DNA from: Photobacterium arenosum
Lineage (GTDB): Bacteria; Pseudomonadota; Gammaproteobacteria; Enterobacterales; Vibrionaceae
Assembly (NCBI RefSeq): GCF_014841115.1
Contig: NZ_JACYTP010000005.1
Coordinates: 219,959 to 283,958, forward strand
Reading direction: 5' to 3'
DNA: 64,000 bases
Each line of letters starts with the position of its first letter. Position 1 is the stretch's first letter. The translations under genes and the position numbers were made by a program. The notes beneath the pieces are model-generated. The model made no database searches. It saw nothing but the letters and a program-made list of their open reading frames with translations, and was not told the origin of the DNA. This document shows positions 21,307-30,875 of this stretch, piece after piece.

Positions 21307-21947
21307 CAGTAGTTACTCCTGAACGCAGTGAACAGGTATTCACCGTAGCGGCTGGTCCTGACCAGAACATCAATGCGCTTCTGGGTGCTGACAGCCGTTG
21401 CGGCACCATTGAAAGCGTTGTTTTCATAGCGCACACTGATTTCGAGGTAAATATTGCGGTAATCACTTTGCTCGGCGGCAGACACTGTAACGAGATCCTG
21501 CAATGCCCCGCGACGGTGCAGGCTGCTGTCGTTGCACTGTGTCACACTGCCCCAGCAGCCGATAAAGTCATCCACGTCGTCGGCAGCGCCGACATTCAGT
21601 AAGCCGCTGTTAACTTCACCGGCATCCGCACCCAGGTTGCCCGGCGCGCTGCACACATGCACCTCTTCTCCGCAACGGATCACGCTGTCGTTAAAGGGAT
21701 CCGAGGCTTCATCGAATTTACGCGATAACACCTCATTCAGCACGCCCTGGCCGATGGCGGCGGCTCTGGCCTGATAATGCGGTACGGCGGACTGTTCGGT
21801 CTGAGGAAATAAAAAGCTGGTCAGTGTGACCATGGCGATTGCCATAATGACAATGGCGATAATGCCTTCAATCAGGGTAAAACCCTGCTGATGGCGGTAG
21901 GTTTTCTGGCTGCAATTTGTCGAACGGCAGGGGTTACGGGCAGGCAT
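21306..21947 (-). CDS. mshD: MSHA minor pilin MshD
   Basis: A 213-residue prepilin with an unusually long basic leader (about 26 residues before QQGFTLIEGIIAIVIM). I chose the ATG at 21947 because GGGAGGG lies about eight bases upstream; the reading extended to 22004 has no such site. It overlaps the end of mshC by 14 bp. It is a PilV-like minor pilin by shape and position. Confidence 0.87.
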   Translation of the reverse strand: MPARNPCRSTNCSQKTYRHQQGFTLIEGIIAIVIMAIAMVTLTSFLFPQTEQSAVPHYQARAAAIGQGVLNEVLSRKFDEASDPFNDSVIRCGEEVHVCSAPGNLGADAGEVNSGLLNVGAADDVDDFIGCWGSVTQCNDSSLHRRGALQDLVTVSAAEQSDYRNIYLEISVRYENNAFNGAATAVSTQKRIDVLVRTSRYGEYLFTAFRSNY

Positions 21948-22440
21948 GGATATAACCCTCCCGGTTAATACAGATTGAGGCGCTCTGGGCGTTACGCGAG
22001 ACAAAGGTTATCTGGCACTCTGTGGTACAAAGCGCTGTCTTGCTCCCGCGGCCATCCTGCTGATAAGGTCGTCCCAGTAAATCGAACCGCACTTCGCCTA
22101 ACAAATCGCCAGTTACAGTAATATCGTCGGCTGATGCCGTGATTGCGCGGCCAGATAACGTGATATCAGCGCAGGCAGGCGGGCCAAAATGATCCGATGC
22201 CACCTGTAAAGACAGGCAGGAATTCAGATCGCCCAGCTCATTGATATTGCTCATCGCTCGCAGCTGAATCTGACGGGCCAGACTGATGGCCTGATCGCGG
22301 GCCAGGTAAGCATCAAAACTACTGCGGCCAATCAAACGTGACGCGGCCGTCACACTGAGGATTCCCAGCAGTATGATCACCAAAATCAGTTCAATTAACG
22401 TAAAGCCGCGTTGTCGGCCAGCGCTCAAATGGCGAGCCAT
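21934..22440 (-). CDS. mshC: MSHA minor pilin MshC
   Basis: A 168-residue GspH/FimT-like prepilin. The N-terminus is a short basic leader, then RGFTLIELILVIILLGILSV, the class III signal. The ATG at 22440 follows a weak GGGTGA site; an in-frame TTG at 22452 is possible. Four cysteines (two pairs) could form the disulphides typical of minor pilins. It follows mshA after a 101-bp gap containing a candidate terminator, so its expression may be lower than that of the major pilin. Confidence 0.88.
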   Translation of the reverse strand: MARHLSAGRQRGFTLIELILVIILLGILSVTAASRLIGRSSFDAYLARDQAISLARQIQLRAMSNINELGDLNSCLSLQVASDHFGPPACADITLSGRAITASADDITVTGDLLGEVRFDLLGRPYQQDGRGSKTALCTTECQITFVSRNAQSASICINREGYIHACP

Positions 22441-22475
22441 GCATTCACCCAAAACGCCCTGTCAAAGTGAGAAAA

Positions 22476-22493
22476 GGGGCAGGAGTCCGCCCC
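22476..22493 (-). terminator. Candidate attenuating terminator after mshA
   Basis: GGGGC and GCCCC arms (22476-22480 and 22489-22493) form a short stem followed on the minus strand by TTTT and a pyrimidine stretch. A second repeat GTAGGT/ACCTAC lies about 15 bp closer to mshA. A partial terminator here would let mshA be made in excess over the minor pilins. Inferred from structure only. Confidence 0.5.
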
Positions 22494-22541
22494 AATTTAC
22501 ACACAATCAGTAGGTAAATAATCGACCTACTCTCTCAGTGT

Positions 22542-23021
22542 TTACTGTCTACAGCCATCACCTAGCACCACTTCAGCTGTCGCTGGTGTGTCAGCACCTG
22601 CTGCTTGGGTATATAGTACGTAACAACCTTCTGTAGTACGGTCTGCAAACGTATAGATAATCTGAGTATCCGTCAAAGTATCTTCCGGTACATCGCTGGT
22701 ATCTGCCGAAGTAATCGCTAGCCAATCACCATTTTCAAACGCGGCACCAATGCCATTTGCTGCTGCTGTCGGATAACCGAAAATAGCCTGAACACCATCG
22801 ACATCTACTGCTTCATCACTGGTTTCATTACCACGCACTGCAGCCTTGCCGTAAACAATGCCTGAAGCGCCCACAATTGCGCCTCGCAGCCCCTGCAGCG
22901 CAGAGTTACGTGCATCATCCTGCAGGTTCAAAAAACGCGGCGCAGCAGTCACGGCCAGAATGCCGAGAATCACGATTACCACTACCAATTCAATCAGGGT
23001 AAAACCACCTTGACGTTTCAT
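22542..23021 (-). CDS. mshA: MSHA major pilin MshA
   Basis: The 159-residue major subunit of the mannose-sensitive haemagglutinin type IVa pilus. It has the leader MKRQGG and the methylation helix FTLIELVVVIVILGILAV, and the conserved LNLQDDARNSALQGL region identifies it as MshA. Two cysteines near the C-terminus (in TEGCYVLY and LGDGCRQ) would close the D-loop. The C-terminal half, which faces outward, is unlike what I remember of V. cholerae MshA, as expected for an exposed and variable surface. It lies 9 bp after mshB. Confidence 0.95.
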   Translation of the reverse strand: MKRQGGFTLIELVVVIVILGILAVTAAPRFLNLQDDARNSALQGLRGAIVGASGIVYGKAAVRGNETSDEAVDVDGVQAIFGYPTAAANGIGAAFENGDWLAITSADTSDVPEDTLTDTQIIYTFADRTTEGCYVLYTQAAGADTPATAEVVLGDGCRQ

Positions 23022-23030
23022 AGCTAACTC

Positions 23031-23633
23031 CTAAATATTGCGATCAATTTTAATATCAACCCGACCCAAAGCCGGTATATAAGTAAAATAATGGCCGGCT
23101 GTTATTGCTTTCTTACCGGTCCAAAAATCACTGGCCGAAGCCAGCTGGTAATAACGACAAAACCGGTTATCACTGATTGCACCGACTTCGACGAAATACT
23201 GATATTGCCCAGAGCCCGCCTCACTCGCATCAGTGGTTGACGGCGGTGGGTTTTGTAACAGATTGTCCATTAATGTCAGGCAATCCTGCTCCGACAGTTG
23301 CCCCAGTTGCGAACTTCCCTGCCCCTGCAGCGCGAAAGGATATCCCTCTCTGCCGCCTGTTTTTGCTGCGGTCAGGTTAAACAGAGTGCCGTCGTAATTG
23401 ACCCAGTTCCGGCTCTGGGTGCCTGGCTTGCCATCGGCTTCCCACTGCGCACGGGCAGACAGTACTGCGGTCGAAAAGCTCCCCGCCATGCCCTGAAGGG
23501 CAGCCACTTTGGCCTCTTCGGCAATATCGATATAACGGGGAACCACCACAACAGCCAGAATACTGACCACCACCACCACAATGACCAGTTCGATCAGCGA
23601 TAAGCCGGTTTGCCTGTTCGGATACTGAGTCAT
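23031..23633 (-). CDS. mshB: MSHA pilin protein MshB
   Basis: A 200-residue prepilin with the leader motif TGLSLIELVIVVVVVSIL, a Leu replacing the usual Phe after the cleaved Gly, as is seen in MshB proteins. It is a minor pilin that precedes the major pilin gene by 9 bp. The first gene of the structural half of the locus, it has a 212-bp upstream gap likely to hold the promoter for mshB-mshA. Confidence 0.9.
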   Translation of the reverse strand: MTQYPNRQTGLSLIELVIVVVVVSILAVVVVPRYIDIAEEAKVAALQGMAGSFSTAVLSARAQWEADGKPGTQSRNWVNYDGTLFNLTAAKTGGREGYPFALQGQGSSQLGQLSEQDCLTLMDNLLQNPPPSTTDASEAGSGQYQYFVEVGAISDNRFCRYYQLASASDFWTGKKAITAGHYFTYIPALGRVDIKIDRNI

Positions 23634-23845
23634 AATCTGCCAAAAACATGACGAACGGGCGTCAAAATGATGTAAGTAGTCATTCTCGCATTATCATAAA
23701 AAAATACCAGTGGAAATAATCGGGTTATTGCACATTTTCCTAATATTAACTGTGGTTTAGGCTTAGCTTACAAAGCAATTAAGTGATAAAAATATCACTA
23801 ACAAAACTTTATTCTCGCACTGAGTGCTAATATCATCAGCCTGCA
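23634..23845 (-). promoter_or_regulatory. mshG-mshB gap, probable promoter region; mshF absent
   Basis: This AT-rich 212-bp stretch has no supported gene, although mshF normally lies between mshG and mshB. It contains the palindrome GTGATA-AAAA-TATCAC (23783-23798) and a small GCACT-AGTGC hairpin close to the mshG stop. The palindrome resembles a regulator site, but its half-site spacing is 2 bp longer than a CRP box. The promoter for mshBA is presumably here; I could not fix its -35 and -10. Confidence 0.5.
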
Positions 23846-25063
23846 TTAAGCCCCGCGCGCGACATCAAGTAAATTCCACATCGGCAGGAATATCCCCAGC
23901 GCCAGAATCAGCACCATGCCAGCAACAACCGCCAATAAAAACGGCTCGATTCTGGCAGTCAGTGTTTTCAGATCGTAATCCACTTCGCGGTCATAAAAAT
24001 CCGAGACTTCGTGTAACAGTTCATCGACCTGACCAGTTTCTTCACCGACCGCAATCATCTGCAGCACCAGTGGGGTAAAAATGCCGCTTTGTCTGGCTGT
24101 TTGCGTAATACTGCTGCCGCCTTCAATGCCGTTTTTCATGTCGATCAGACGATTTTCCAGAAAACGGTTTTCAAGCGCTTCGGCCGATAACTGGATCGCC
24201 TGGTTCAGGGGCACACCGGCGCGAATCATCAGCGCAAAAGTCCGGGCAAAGCGCGACAGCTGGGCCCGATTGATGATATCGCCCACGACCGGCACTTTCA
24301 GGCGCCAGTAGTCCCATTTTTCCTGCCCTTCAGGAGTGCGCCGCCAGGCTTTCAGGCCGATCCAGGTTACGACTGAGCCGCCGAGTAACAAAGGCCAGTA
24401 GCTCAGCATAAAATCAGAGGTGCCGATTAAGATACGGGTAGGCAAAGGCAGTTCGACGCCAAACCGGCTGAACATGGAGGCAAATTGCGGAATCACTTTG
24501 GTATTGAGCACTATCATTGCCAGCAAAATCGCACTGAGCACAAAAGACGGGTATCGCATAGCCGATTTTATCCGGCGCCGGGTTTCCAATTCCTGCTCGT
24601 AATACTGCGCCAGTTGCAGCAGGGCATCTTCCAGACGACCGGTATTCTCCCCCACATGGATCATCGACACGAACAGCTCGGAAAACACCTTGGGATGCAT
24701 TTTCATTGCCTGCGACAGTGCACGGCCGTTGGTCAGCTCTACCGTCACGGCATCAATCGTCGATTGCAGCAACGGGTGACTGGTACTCTGCTCCAGCCCT
24801 TTCATGGCCCGCAACAGCGGCACACCGGCTTTGGTCAGGCTGTACAACTGGCGACACAGAATCACCATAGATTCCAGCGGCACATTGCGCTGCAACAGGC
24901 CGCTGAGAGTCAACGGACTGTCGCTTCGGCCACGGCGGATATCCACAGGAATAATTCCCTGGCGCATCAACTGATCAGCGGCTGCCTCCGCTGTTGGCGC
25001 GTCGAGCTTGCCTTTCTTCAGTTGTCCCTGACTGCCCCGTCCCCGGTAATCAAATGTCGGCAT
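23846..25063 (-). CDS. mshG: MSHA inner-membrane platform protein MshG
   Basis: A 405-residue GspF/PilC-family platform protein that transmits force from the assembly ATPase to the pilus. Two repeated cytoplasmic helical domains alternate with three membrane segments; conserved family motifs GxxSxxGE-like (MIAVGEETG near the C-terminus, MIHVGENTG in the first repeat) are present. Its start overlaps the mshE stop, so the ATPase and platform are coupled. Confidence 0.94.
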   Translation of the reverse strand: MPTFDYRGRGSQGQLKKGKLDAPTAEAAADQLMRQGIIPVDIRRGRSDSPLTLSGLLQRNVPLESMVILCRQLYSLTKAGVPLLRAMKGLEQSTSHPLLQSTIDAVTVELTNGRALSQAMKMHPKVFSELFVSMIHVGENTGRLEDALLQLAQYYEQELETRRRIKSAMRYPSFVLSAILLAMIVLNTKVIPQFASMFSRFGVELPLPTRILIGTSDFMLSYWPLLLGGSVVTWIGLKAWRRTPEGQEKWDYWRLKVPVVGDIINRAQLSRFARTFALMIRAGVPLNQAIQLSAEALENRFLENRLIDMKNGIEGGSSITQTARQSGIFTPLVLQMIAVGEETGQVDELLHEVSDFYDREVDYDLKTLTARIEPFLLAVVAGMVLILALGIFLPMWNLLDVARGA

Positions 25064-26805
25064 CAGCGGGATTCCGTGGACGCCGGTACGGCGTTAAATT
25101 CCGGCATCAGGTAATCTCCTTCGCTCAGTTGCAGCACTTCTTCCAGGCTGGTGCGCCCGGCCAGAGCCAGCGCCATAGCGGACTCAATCAGCGGCTGGTA
25201 GCCCTCGGAAGCGCGTGCCAGCTGTGCAAACCCCATTGCATCATTGGCGCGCAGTGCATCCATCATTGCCGGGGTCATTTCCAGTAATTCAAACACACCA
25301 ATCCGGCCTTTATAGCCGGTCAGGTTACAGCTCTGACAGCCTCTGCCCTGCCTGAATGTCTGGTCGGCCGAGGACGGAAAACAGGCCTTCAGCCACTGCA
25401 GTTCTGCAGCATCCGGCGTCACCTCATGGCTGCAGTCCCGACAGATCCGGCGTACCAGGCGCTGAGCCAGCACAGCCCGGACCGCACTGGCCACCAGATA
25501 GCCGGGCGCTGCCATGTCCATCATCCTCAGGGCGCTGTCTACCGCATCATTGGTATGCAGTGTCGACAGCACCAGATGGCCGGTGAGCGCAGAACGCAGA
25601 CCAATTTCCACGGTTTCCTGATCCCGCATTTCCCCGACCAGAATAATATCCGGATCCTGACGCAGAAAAGTGCGTAGTATGCCGGAAAACGTCAGGCCAA
25701 TTTTGGTATTCACCTGCACCTGATTCACCCGCGGCAGCCGGTATTCCACCGGATCTTCGGCGGTGATCAGCTTTTTGCCGGGTTTGTTCAGCTCGCTCAG
25801 TGCGCCATAAAGGGTGGTCGTTTTACCCGAGCCGGTCGGCCCGGTGACCAAAATCATGCCGTGAGGGCGTTTTAGCTGACGGCGGAAGCGGGCAAGAATA
25901 TCGGCCGGCATGCCAATCTCATCCAGACTCAAAATACCGGCAGACTGATCCAGCAGACGCATGACGACAGATTCACCGTACTGAACCGGCATGGTAGAGA
26001 CACGCACATCCACAGAGTGGCCGCGCACCGTCACATTAAAGCGGCCATCCTGCGGCAAACGCTTTTCAGAAATATCCAGTCCGCTCATCAATTTAAGGCG
26101 AAGCACCAAAGCCGAAGCGATGGCCGATTCATTCAGCAGGGTTTCATGGAGTACACCATCAATACGCTGACGAATACGCAGTACGCTGGCATCCGGTTCG
26201 ATATGGATATCCGAGGCACCCACCTGAATAGCATCTTCGAACAGGGAATTGATCAGCTTGACGACTGTCACTTCCTCGTTGTCGTAATTATCGACGCTGA
26301 AGCTGAAATCGCTGTTCGCCTGATGCTCGGCATGCAGCTGCTCGGCAAAAGAGGCAATTTCCTTGGTACGGCGATAATAGCGGTCAAACGAGGCTATCAG
26401 CTGGTGTTCCGGGGCAATCACCAGTTCCACCCTGAACTGATGCAACTGGTTCAGCACCGCTTCCTGGGCCGCCAGATCGGCCGGATCGCTCATGGCCACA
26501 CGTACTGTGTCACCCCGGTGGCTGATCACCAGCGCTCTCAGACGACGGGCATGGACTTCCGGCAACAGGCCAACAGCTTCGCTGTCGACCGGCACCCGGT
26601 TCAAATCTATCAGTGGGATATCCAGCTGGCGGGACAGGAAGGCCAGCAGTTGCTGCTCGCCCAAAAAGCCCATGCTGATAAGGGTATCACCCAGTTTACG
26701 GCCAGTACTGCGTTGCTGATCCAGTGCCAGATCAAGCTGCTCCTGGCGGACTATGCCTTCTTCAACCAGCAGATCGCCCAGACGTTTGCGTAACCTCAGC
26801 TGCAT
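25063..26805 (-). CDS. mshE: MSHA pilus extension ATPase MshE with c-di-GMP domain
   Basis: A 580-residue GspE/PilB-family hexameric ATPase. The N-terminus is the MshEN c-di-GMP-binding module: two tandem motifs with conserved Arg/Leu/Gly spacing (RLGDLLVEEGIV near residue 8 and KLGDTLISMGFL near 37). The core has the Walker A GPTGSGKT at 322-329, Asp and His boxes, and a four-Cys zinc motif (CRDC...CQSC). In V. cholerae, c-di-GMP binding to this module switches on MSHA extension. Key residues look intact, so the same control is expected. Confidence 0.95.
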   Translation of the reverse strand: MQLRLRKRLGDLLVEEGIVRQEQLDLALDQQRSTGRKLGDTLISMGFLGEQQLLAFLSRQLDIPLIDLNRVPVDSEAVGLLPEVHARRLRALVISHRGDTVRVAMSDPADLAAQEAVLNQLHQFRVELVIAPEHQLIASFDRYYRRTKEIASFAEQLHAEHQANSDFSFSVDNYDNEEVTVVKLINSLFEDAIQVGASDIHIEPDASVLRIRQRIDGVLHETLLNESAIASALVLRLKLMSGLDISEKRLPQDGRFNVTVRGHSVDVRVSTMPVQYGESVVMRLLDQSAGILSLDEIGMPADILARFRRQLKRPHGMILVTGPTGSGKTTTLYGALSELNKPGKKLITAEDPVEYRLPRVNQVQVNTKIGLTFSGILRTFLRQDPDIILVGEMRDQETVEIGLRSALTGHLVLSTLHTNDAVDSALRMMDMAAPGYLVASAVRAVLAQRLVRRICRDCSHEVTPDAAELQWLKACFPSSADQTFRQGRGCQSCNLTGYKGRIGVFELLEMTPAMMDALRANDAMGFAQLARASEGYQPLIESAMALALAGRTSLEEVLQLSEGDYLMPEFNAVPASTESR

Positions 26806-26809
26806 CTGT

Positions 26810-28015
26810 TCAGCCCTCCTGTGTCTTTAGTGCGGCAAGACGCTGGCGAATAAACTGTTGTGACTGACCGGAAACCTGTCCCAGTTTCAGCGCCTGCGTG
26901 TAGGCCGCGACCGCCTTGGCATTATCCTGACTGCGGTCAAGGGCAATCCCCAGCCCCAGCCACCAGCGGCCGTCGAAAGGTTCGGTATCCACCAGTTGCT
27001 GATAGCTGCTCAGTGCCAGTGGCTGATTATTAAGTTGCTGGGCCAGCGCACCGCGCAAGGCCAGGAACTCACTGGCAGGCTGCGACGGCAGTTCGCTGAG
27101 CACATCCAGCGCCACTTCCGGTTGTGACTCCTGGGTCAGCAGCTTGGCCATCGTCAGACGCAAGTCCTGCTGGTTGGGCTGTTTGGCCAGTCCCCGTTGC
27201 AGTGTCAGCATCGCACGTCTGACATCTCCGCGACCGTAGTACAGCGCTGACAAACGCTGGCGGGCATCAATCCAGGCGGGCTGATATTCCAATGCCGATT
27301 TCAGGTAATTCGTGGCCTTGAGTGTGTCCCCTTCCGCTAAGGCTTTCATGGCCTTATCGTAATCAGTCTGAGCAAGCTGCTCTGGCGACAGGGCAATACT
27401 TTCGATAGACAAGCCGGATTCCCCTTCTTGCAATGGTTCAGTCATTGCCGTGGCCGTGCCAGTTGTTTCGCTCTCAGTGTCGCCAGTGATCGCCATAACC
27501 GCCACCGGGGCCGTTTGCGCAGCACGCACAGGGGCGACAGCGCGAGGTACAACCGGTACGGCAGCCGGTTTAACCGCCGGGGCGAGTTCAGGCTGGCTGG
27601 CGACCGGCGCAACGGGCACTTTTTTCACAACGGGCAGCACAGTGGCTTTGGCTGGGCTGAGCGTTGCGGGTTGGCTGTCAGGCTGCTGGGTAACAGGTGC
27701 TGTCTCGCCAGCAGGCCTGGCCTTGGTGTGCAGAAGATCCCCGACCGGATCCGGCCCCTGTTTCAAAACCGCAGAAGGAGATAACTGTTCTGCTTTTACC
27801 TGCGTAATCTCAGCCGCTGAACGGCTCTCCTCGTGACTGTGCCCGAACCACCAGCCTGTGGCGCCAGCTGTGCCTGTGATCAGCAATCCGGCGAGAAGCC
27901 AGCGTGGCCACAACACCTTAGGCAAAGGTTTGACCCGGACAGGCTTCAGCTCTGGCGCCTCTTGCGGTGCCTGATTCTGGCTCAAACTATTGAGCATTTT
28001 ATTGACTTCACTCAT
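26810..28015 (-). CDS. mshN: MSHA biogenesis protein MshN (TPR)
   Basis: A 401-residue protein with one membrane span (about residues 38-58), a long Pro/Ala/Val-rich linker (about 60-190) and a C-terminal TPR domain of about five repeats. It probably bridges the inner-membrane complex and cell wall. The ATG at 28015 was chosen because GGAG lies seven bases upstream, inside the mshM stop region; a reading from 28033 is possible. It precedes mshE by 4 bp. Confidence 0.88.
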   Translation of the reverse strand: MSEVNKMLNSLSQNQAPQEAPELKPVRVKPLPKVLWPRWLLAGLLITGTAGATGWWFGHSHEESRSAAEITQVKAEQLSPSAVLKQGPDPVGDLLHTKARPAGETAPVTQQPDSQPATLSPAKATVLPVVKKVPVAPVASQPELAPAVKPAAVPVVPRAVAPVRAAQTAPVAVMAITGDTESETTGTATAMTEPLQEGESGLSIESIALSPEQLAQTDYDKAMKALAEGDTLKATNYLKSALEYQPAWIDARQRLSALYYGRGDVRRAMLTLQRGLAKQPNQQDLRLTMAKLLTQESQPEVALDVLSELPSQPASEFLALRGALAQQLNNQPLALSSYQQLVDTEPFDGRWWLGLGIALDRSQDNAKAVAAYTQALKLGQVSGQSQQFIRQRLAALKTQEG

Positions 28016-28017
28016 GC

Positions 28018-28860
28018 TCAGCTCCATCCCCACAACACAGGGTACTGCCAGCGCGGCTGGCGCGCGGTTTGCGTATCTGTGATCGCTGCCTGCACCGCTT
28101 TACGGCTGACAATGTCATGACCCGCACTGCAGGCAACGATCAAGGCTTTATGGCACAACTGGTTCACCAGTCTGGGGATGCCACCACTGGCGTGCCAGAT
28201 CTCTTTCTGCCGCGCCAACGACATTAACCCTGGCTCTCCGCCCGCTTTACTCAGGCGATGCTCGATATAGGACGCAGTCTCTGCCATATCCAACGGCCGC
28301 AACACGGCACGAAAGGTAATGCGCTGACGGAACTGGCGCAGCTGCGGGGAAGCCAGTCGCTCATCCAGCTCAGGCTGGCCAAGCAGCACAATATGCAAGA
28401 GTTTTTCCTGTTCAGTTTCCAGGTTGCCCAGCAGCCGCAAGGCTTCCAGCGCCTCATCAGGCAGCGCCTGGGCTTCATCTAACAACACCACGACTGTGCG
28501 TCCGCCGCGCTTGCGTTCGATCAATGACTGGTGCAGTAATTCAGTCAGTGTCAGGCCGTCACTGTCCGGCTGCAATCCCAGTTCCTTTGCCAGCGCCACC
28601 CGTAGTTCCCGCCCGCTCATGGCCGGCGTCGGCAGATAAGCCAGGTCATACCGGGCAGGCAACTGTCGGACCAGCATCCGGCAAACCAGAGTTTTACCTG
28701 TCCCGACTTCCCCCGAAATCTGGATAAATCCTTCCCCCATCGCCAGCGCAGACAGGGTCATTTTGATCGCTTCCAAATGTGACGGCAGTGCATGAAACAG
28801 CCCGGTATCCGGCGTTAACCGGAAAGGGAGCTGCTCAAATCCGAAGTGTGACAGATACAT
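28018..28860 (-). CDS. mshM: MSHA biogenesis AAA ATPase MshM
   Basis: A 280-residue ExeA-like AAA ATPase with Walker A GEVGTGKT at residues 50-57 and Walker B VVVLLDEAQ. Relatives (ExeA) help assemble secretins across peptidoglycan, which suits its position between the secretin mshL and the TPR protein mshN. It starts MYLSHFGF, the conserved ExeA-family N-terminus. Function in MSHA is by analogy. Confidence 0.92.
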   Translation of the reverse strand: MYLSHFGFEQLPFRLTPDTGLFHALPSHLEAIKMTLSALAMGEGFIQISGEVGTGKTLVCRMLVRQLPARYDLAYLPTPAMSGRELRVALAKELGLQPDSDGLTLTELLHQSLIERKRGGRTVVVLLDEAQALPDEALEALRLLGNLETEQEKLLHIVLLGQPELDERLASPQLRQFRQRITFRAVLRPLDMAETASYIEHRLSKAGGEPGLMSLARQKEIWHASGGIPRLVNQLCHKALIVACSAGHDIVSRKAVQAAITDTQTARQPRWQYPVLWGWS

Positions 28861-28863
28861 GGG

Positions 28864-30534
28864 TTATCCTTGGTCCGGGAACCATTTCTCAACCAACGCG
28901 CGTGAGCGTTCAATTTCCTGCTGCCAGGTCTGATCGCCCACCACTGTGGGTTTAAGCAAAATCACCAGCTCAGTTTTGGTCTGGACTTTATTGATGTTGC
29001 GGAACAAGTAGCCAAGGCCGGGAATATCGCCAAGCAGAGGGACTTTTGTCTGCTGATCTTTCAGCGACGATTTCATCAGACCGCCAATCACCACCACATC
29101 ACCGCTGCTGGCATGAATCACAGAATCAGACTCACGCACTGAGCTTCGTGCCAGCGGCAGGCTGTATGTGCCAAAGGTGTCACCCAGGGCAATTTCCTTC
29201 ACTTCCTCCGTGACTTCGACCACAGTGGGGTGAACGTGGAGCAGGACGCCGCCGTCATCATCAATCTGGGGTGTCACATCAAGAGAGATGCCCGAGAAGA
29301 AAGGTGTCAGCACCACTTCCGGCGAGGCCACGCCGCCATCTGTCACTGCTTCCCCGCCATCCACCTCGGTAACGAAATACTGATCGCCGCCGACTTTGAT
29401 GACAGCTTTCTGGTTATTGGCAGCAGTCACGCGCGGGCTGGACAGCACATTCAGATCGCCCTGCGTCTGCAGAAAACTCAGTACTGCCGAGAAGTTACCA
29501 TCTGAGATGGTGATATTGGTTTGTCCGCCCAGCAAATTGGCAATCTCGCTGCCACCGGGCAAATTATCTGGCCCGGTACGGCCGAAAATAATGCCGGTAC
29601 CACCTATGGTTTTGGTAATGTTGCTCCAGTTAATGCCCTGCTGGTAACTGTCGTTGAGGGTCACTTCCATGATCTTGGCCTCCAGCACCACCTGACGCTG
29701 AAGACGCTTTTTCGATACGCCGAGAAATTCACGCACTTCGCGCAATTCATTCGGAAATGCTTTCACTGTCAACAGGCTGGCCTGCGGCGACACCACAATA
29801 CTGCGCCCTTGCCCCGTACCAATCATGGCCTGAACCGCCTTTTGCAGCTGGCCCCAGAAATCACTGTCGGAACGCGTTTCAATCCGGGTGCCGCCCGTGG
29901 AGTAAGATGAGCGGTCACCGTTATTGCTGTCGCGGCGGCGGTTGTCGTCATAGTCGTCATTACTGGTATTGCGGCGGTTATCCGACTGATTGTCGATACT
30001 GTTATCCGGGCTGCTGATTGAGCCTGTGGTCAAGGATGTCAGAGAGAGGCCACGCCGCTGCAGTTGCAGGTAGTCCACCGGAATCACTTCCGTGCGCAAT
30101 GTGGCAGGGAACACCTGAATAATGTTGCCCTTGCGCTGGATATCATAGCCGTAAATATCCGACGCAACGTTCAGTACTTCATCTAAAGTCACATCCTGCA
30201 GGCTCAGCGTAACCCGGCCGCTGACCTCAGGGTGGATCACCATATTAAATGCCGTGCCCCGAACCAGGCTGGAGAAAAAGGCGCGGGCGTCCACAGCCCG
30301 GGCATTGACACGAAAGCGCCGCTCGTACGCACGGCTGCTGCCATAGCCGGAACGGCTCAGGCTGGGCATCAGATCAGCGCTGACTGCCGATGGCAAGTCC
30401 GTCAGAGGCCGGCTCTGAGCCTCATTTTTAGCCTGATTTAAGGCTTCCTGCACCTCAACCGGTTTATTGTGCCCCATATTTGTAGAGCAGGCCGCCAGCA
30501 AGGTTGTTGCCATCACAATTAACAATAAGCGCAT
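28864..30534 (-). CDS. mshL: MSHA outer-membrane secretin MshL
   Basis: A secretin-family lipoprotein of 556 residues. The N-terminus MRLLLIVMATTLLAACS ends in a lipobox with Cys at the cleavage site. N-domains (about 70-180) are followed by an Asp/Asn/Arg-rich linker (about 190-215, DDYDDNRRRDSNNGD) and the beta-barrel secretin domain with VPLLGDIPGLGYLF near the C-terminus. It forms the outer-membrane channel for the pilus. I prefer the ATG at 30534, which begins the signal peptide; a GTG at 30546 is an alternative. Confidence 0.93.
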   Translation of the reverse strand: MRLLLIVMATTLLAACSTNMGHNKPVEVQEALNQAKNEAQSRPLTDLPSAVSADLMPSLSRSGYGSSRAYERRFRVNARAVDARAFFSSLVRGTAFNMVIHPEVSGRVTLSLQDVTLDEVLNVASDIYGYDIQRKGNIIQVFPATLRTEVIPVDYLQLQRRGLSLTSLTTGSISSPDNSIDNQSDNRRNTSNDDYDDNRRRDSNNGDRSSYSTGGTRIETRSDSDFWGQLQKAVQAMIGTGQGRSIVVSPQASLLTVKAFPNELREVREFLGVSKKRLQRQVVLEAKIMEVTLNDSYQQGINWSNITKTIGGTGIIFGRTGPDNLPGGSEIANLLGGQTNITISDGNFSAVLSFLQTQGDLNVLSSPRVTAANNQKAVIKVGGDQYFVTEVDGGEAVTDGGVASPEVVLTPFFSGISLDVTPQIDDDGGVLLHVHPTVVEVTEEVKEIALGDTFGTYSLPLARSSVRESDSVIHASSGDVVVIGGLMKSSLKDQQTKVPLLGDIPGLGYLFRNINKVQTKTELVILLKPTVVGDQTWQQEIERSRALVEKWFPDQG

Positions 30535-30551
30535 GTCAGAATTCACTTTTA

Positions 30552-30875
30552 TTATTCATTGATTGTTATTTCTTCGCTATACAAAGCCAGACGCCATTGC
30601 CGGCTACCGCGCTGGAGAATAACAATCTCTCCGTCGACGGCTTTCAGGGTATAACCACTTATCGCCTCACCCGGCAAAACCACCTGGCTATTTAAAATAA
30701 CGCTGCACTGGTCCTGTTCCGGACAAACGATGCCTTCCAGTGAAGGTAAGCGCTGTGTCGCTGTTTTCTTTACCGATGGCGCCTGCCACCCCAGCGGGGC
30801 GGTCGGATCGCTTTCAGCCAGGGTTGCTGTGCTGAACAAGGCAAGTAACAGCAGAGAAATACATTGTCTAACCAC
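30552..30875 (-). CDS. mshK: MSHA biogenesis protein MshK (PilP-like)
   Basis: A 107-residue exported protein: signal peptide (CISLLLLALFSTATLA), then a short mature domain similar in position and size to PilP, which couples the alignment complex to the secretin. I chose a GTG start at 30875 because AAGGA lies upstream and the start overlaps the mshJ stop by 8 bp. The longer reading from 30911 would put unrelated residues ahead of the signal peptide. Confidence 0.8.
   Translation of the reverse strand: MVRQCISLLLLALFSTATLAESDPTAPLGWQAPSVKKTATQRLPSLEGIVCPEQDQCSVILNSQVVLPGEAISGYTLKAVDGEIVILQRGSRQWRLALYSEEITINE

Noticed and set aside
23783..23798. CRP site upstream of mshB
   Set aside because: The GTGA and TCAC half-sites are 8 bp apart instead of 6, so it is recorded only as a palindrome.
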